From Jacaranda mimosifolia (lineage: Eukaryota; Streptophyta; Magnoliopsida; Lamiales; Bignoniaceae): 64,000 bases of DNA. The first letter of the stretch is position 1, and every line of letters begins with the position of its first letter. The DNA lies in assembly GCA_018894105.1 (NCBI GenBank), contig CM032131.1, positions 21,805,578 to 21,869,577 of the forward strand, written 5' to 3'. Shown piece after piece: positions 61,261 to 64,000 of the stretch. A program made the translations under genes and the position numbers. The notes below the pieces were generated by a model. It was not told the DNA's origin. It made no database searches and was given only the letters and a program-made list of their open reading frames with translations.

Positions 61261-63309
61261 AATGGGTTATGACTGTAAGGATCCATCTAATATCGAGTTT
61301 GTTGTAGGAGCGGGCCATAAGGATTACATTTCTAAGGTACTTTGACCAATGTTAAATAAAATATATGAGATTAAGAGCATGCGAAAGTGCAAGAGCATAT
61401 GATTGTGGCCAGTATATAAATGCATGCGTACACTCTACCCCTTTAACCATATCATAGGCATCATGGTTCATATGTACACATAATACAGTGAAATTATATG
61501 GCAAGTTCTGGTAACTTGTGACTGATTGTAGGCATGCTGAAATACATATTATATGAAGCAAGATAAACACTTACAACATTCTTCATTTTTTGTGGAAACT
61601 AAAACAAAATTCACTCCAATAATGTAATTTTTTTAATTAAAGCCATGTAAACTATATGCCATACGCAAGCACTATATGTATTAAATATAATTTAGTACTT
61701 TACATTTTTTTTTTATATTACATACTTGTTATTATATTATATTTCTTATTACAAATAATACAATATCTGAAAATATTGTATACTTGAGTATGTTTCTTTG
61801 TCATAGTCAATTTATTATATTTGTCCAGTTATTTTTTTTGTTTAAGAAATTTGTCTAATCTATTGTTTGTATATTATATCAGAAGTTATAATTTCTATAA
61901 TATATATTTCTTATTATGTGCGTGTATAAACAATACTTTGTACGTATATATATATATATATATATATGGATAAAATCCTAAACGACATATATTTTGTTGC
62001 TACATATTGATAAATGATAATGCTAGTACTTACTTTAATATTTATTATTGAAATTTGTATTGCATTACCTAATATATTTTTGATTAATTTATTGTGATTA
62101 AATTATTTTATTATATTTAATTAATCGATAGTTTTTAATTTGTGTTTTACTAATACATATTGTTTTACAAGGATCTGTCAATTTTGTAATATATATCATA
62201 TATATTTATATATATGTATATGTCAATAATAAGTTTCAGTTTTAAATAAAATAGACAACAGATTTCCTATTTATAGTGTGTATATATATATATATTTCAT
62301 ATATGTTTTAGTCTTATTTTCATACTACAATCATAATTAATGTAATTTATGACATATATATTATATATTATATTATTTGTACGTGCACAATTACATGTTA
62401 TCACATTTGTCAAAATATTTTTACATTATGCATATTTTTAAAATTGATCTATATACTTTATTATATATACATTACATACCCTACTTAACAACATCACATT
62501 AACACTTATAAGAGGATAGATAATTGGACATTATTTTTGCCTTAATTCAGTACATTCTACTGTTGAAACACATGGAAACTTTTTTGGTTCATAACTTCCA
62601 ATATTTTTATCTATTTATTTGTACAAGGATTTCAAATATATATATATATATGTACATATATATTATATAACATGTGCGGTTCCAACAAACTATACATGGA
62701 ATAAACATAAGAGGTACTCCTTAAGGTATGAATGTTGTACAAATGAAACCAATTTGCCATATTAATAGACTCGAGTGGAAAAATTCATGGTCTTGCACCT
62801 TACATCCGTGTGTGCTAAACCGTTAACAAAATTATCACTTGTATAACCACATCAAATTATTTACCTACATACTAAGTCTCAATCACAACATTACCACCTT
62901 ACATATAAAACATACATCATATATAAGTAAAACTGGCCTTGTATCAGTGTCATTATACAACAGTTGAGAATTTTAAATTCACTACAATTATTGTATATCA
63001 TATTGTCATAATATACAAACTTCCCACAGTCTGCCAGTTTGCTACAGCAACAAGTTCAGCCTATATGGGGTGTGAATCGCCTTGCACCAAAGGTAAAGAA
63101 GCTTCTCTCCAAAAATAAATGACTAAAAGGCAAGTTGAGAAAGCTGACAGCAACATGGAAAAAAAAAATGTGAGATTGCCAAATTTGGGACCACTCCAAC
63201 ATGAAATGATGTGATCCACTTAACCAAACATGAAATGATATTTTTATTTTCTTTGGTCACTCACATCCAAACCAACCAAAAAAGGCCAATTTATTATACC
63301 TTTTGGCAT
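61261..63309. other. Very AT-rich stretch, no gene
   Basis: The element's terminal inverted repeat was sought here and not found. TA dinucleotide tracts occur at 61946-61968, 62280-62296 and 62638-62652. Nothing else recognisable. Confidence 0.5.
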
Positions 63310-63666
63310 TGAACAACACCAGCAAGGAAACTGAATGAAGATGGGAGTAGAGAGAACATAGAGTTTCAAATCACAATGAGACTTTGCCACAAAAGACACC
63401 ACACAAGAGACACATCCTATTTAATTCTGAAGAAATCTGAGAAAAAATTGATCTTATTTTTCTGTCTTTTACATTGTTTACAGTAGGCTATTTATATATA
63501 CATTCTAAGTCTGCAAAAGGAAACTAAAAGGCATGAAGTAAGGAATAAAATCAGGCACTAAATAGTGCATCGGTTACTCCTAAAAATCCTCTATCAAATC
63601 ATCAATTACTCCAAAAAATCTTCTATCAAAATCTTCTAATACTCTTCAAGATTCTGGAATTCTTCA
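63310..63666 (-). repeat. 3' LTR of a minus-strand copia element
   Basis: On the minus strand the LTR opens TGAAGAATTCCAG at 63666 and appears to end TGTTGTTCA at 63310. TATATATAAATAGCC at 63486-63500 is a strong TATA box. The purine tract GAGGGGGAG (63667-63675) borders it on the coding side, as expected for the plus-strand primer. Confidence 0.75.
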
Positions 63667-63673
63667 CTCCCCC

Positions 63674-64000
63674 TCAAGCTAGGGAATATATGTCAATCAT
63701 TCCCAGCTTGGATAGATTCATGTCAAACTGAGCTCTTGGGATCGCTTTGGTTAGTATATATGTTGTTTGCTGCCGTGTAGGAGTATAATCAACTTCTATG
63801 ATCTTTTTTTCAATTTTTTCTCTGATAAAGTGACGATCAATCTTGACATGCTTGGTTTAGTCATGATGCACGGGATTCTTTGCAATACTGATAGCTGCTT
63901 GATTATCACACATCAACTTCATTAATGTTAAAAATGGATATTGAAGTTCCTCTAGAAGTCTTTTTAACCACATTCCCTTGCAAATACCGTGAGCCATTGC
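63674..64000 (-). pseudogene. copia RNase H C-terminus, partial (runs off right edge)
   Basis: The minus-strand frame reads AMAHGICKGMWLKRLLEELQ, MCDNQAAISIAKNPVHHD, a stop, then TKHVKIDRHFIREKIE and LTKAIPRAQFDMNLSKLGM, ending TGA at 63674-63676. This is the C-terminal RNase H of copia pol, including its CDN catalytic-core motif. The single in-frame stop replaces the usual Arg before TKH (CGA to TGA type change), so the element is at least mildly damaged. The rest lies outside the window. Confidence 0.88.

Noticed and set aside
1..64000. CRISPR arrays, operons, prokaryotic defence systems, tRNA or rRNA genes
   Set aside because: No regularly spaced direct repeats with unique spacers, no folded tRNA arms with intact A and B boxes at proper spacing, and no rRNA signatures were seen; the sequence is eukaryotic.

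Overview
The window looks like nuclear DNA of a dicot plant. It is strongly AT-rich, its genes carry GT..AG introns, the protein families are plant-specific (INDETERMINATE-domain zinc fingers, PSPG-box glycosyltransferases, a CYP72-clan P450), and most of the length is transposon debris. Nothing prokaryotic or viral was seen. The species cannot be named from the sequence alone.

Only three intact protein-coding genes are supported, all on the minus strand and widely spaced: a four-exon cytochrome P450 (12591-15237, 507 aa), a four-exon IDD-type C2H2 transcription factor (32120-34666, 544 aa) and a single-exon UDP-glycosyltransferase (48362-49780, 472 aa). They show no sign of working as a cluster. 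The P450 has a decayed copy of its own 5' coding end just upstream and a small SINE-like insertion in intron 2. The glycosyltransferase has Asn where the family's catalytic His normally sits.

The rest is a record of transposition. From left to right: the 5' end of a minus-strand Ty1/copia element (1-1309); a copia element with both LTRs and a target duplication that has lost its reverse transcriptase (1605-4898); a 2.2-kb Mutator-like element with long inverted ends (5056-7283); a CACTA-like mini-element (10600-11051); hAT-type non-autonomous elements (15922-16706, 19307-21757, 22512-23042); a 2.9-kb solo LTR nested in a MITE (23939-26827); a second, shorter inverted-repeat element (27584-28574); a LINE 3' remnant (36850-37917); degenerate LTR blocks with a 195-bp tandem array (43860-46560); another 2.95-kb solo LTR (53275-56226); a decayed PIF/Harbinger transposon with transposase and Myb/SANT genes (58650-61260) beside further Myb/SANT-like remnants (56503-57850); and the 3' end of another copia element running off the right edge (63310-64000). 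Target-site duplications were read by eye for eight elements: 5 bp for the three LTR insertions, 9 bp for the two Mutator-like elements, 8 bp for hAT, 3 bp for the CACTA-like element and 10 bp for the SINE-like insertion. A ninth, imperfect 8-bp pair flanks 22512-23042. I found no convincing new biological system; the most distinctive items are the catalytic-residue change in the glycosyltransferase and the well-bounded nested insertions.
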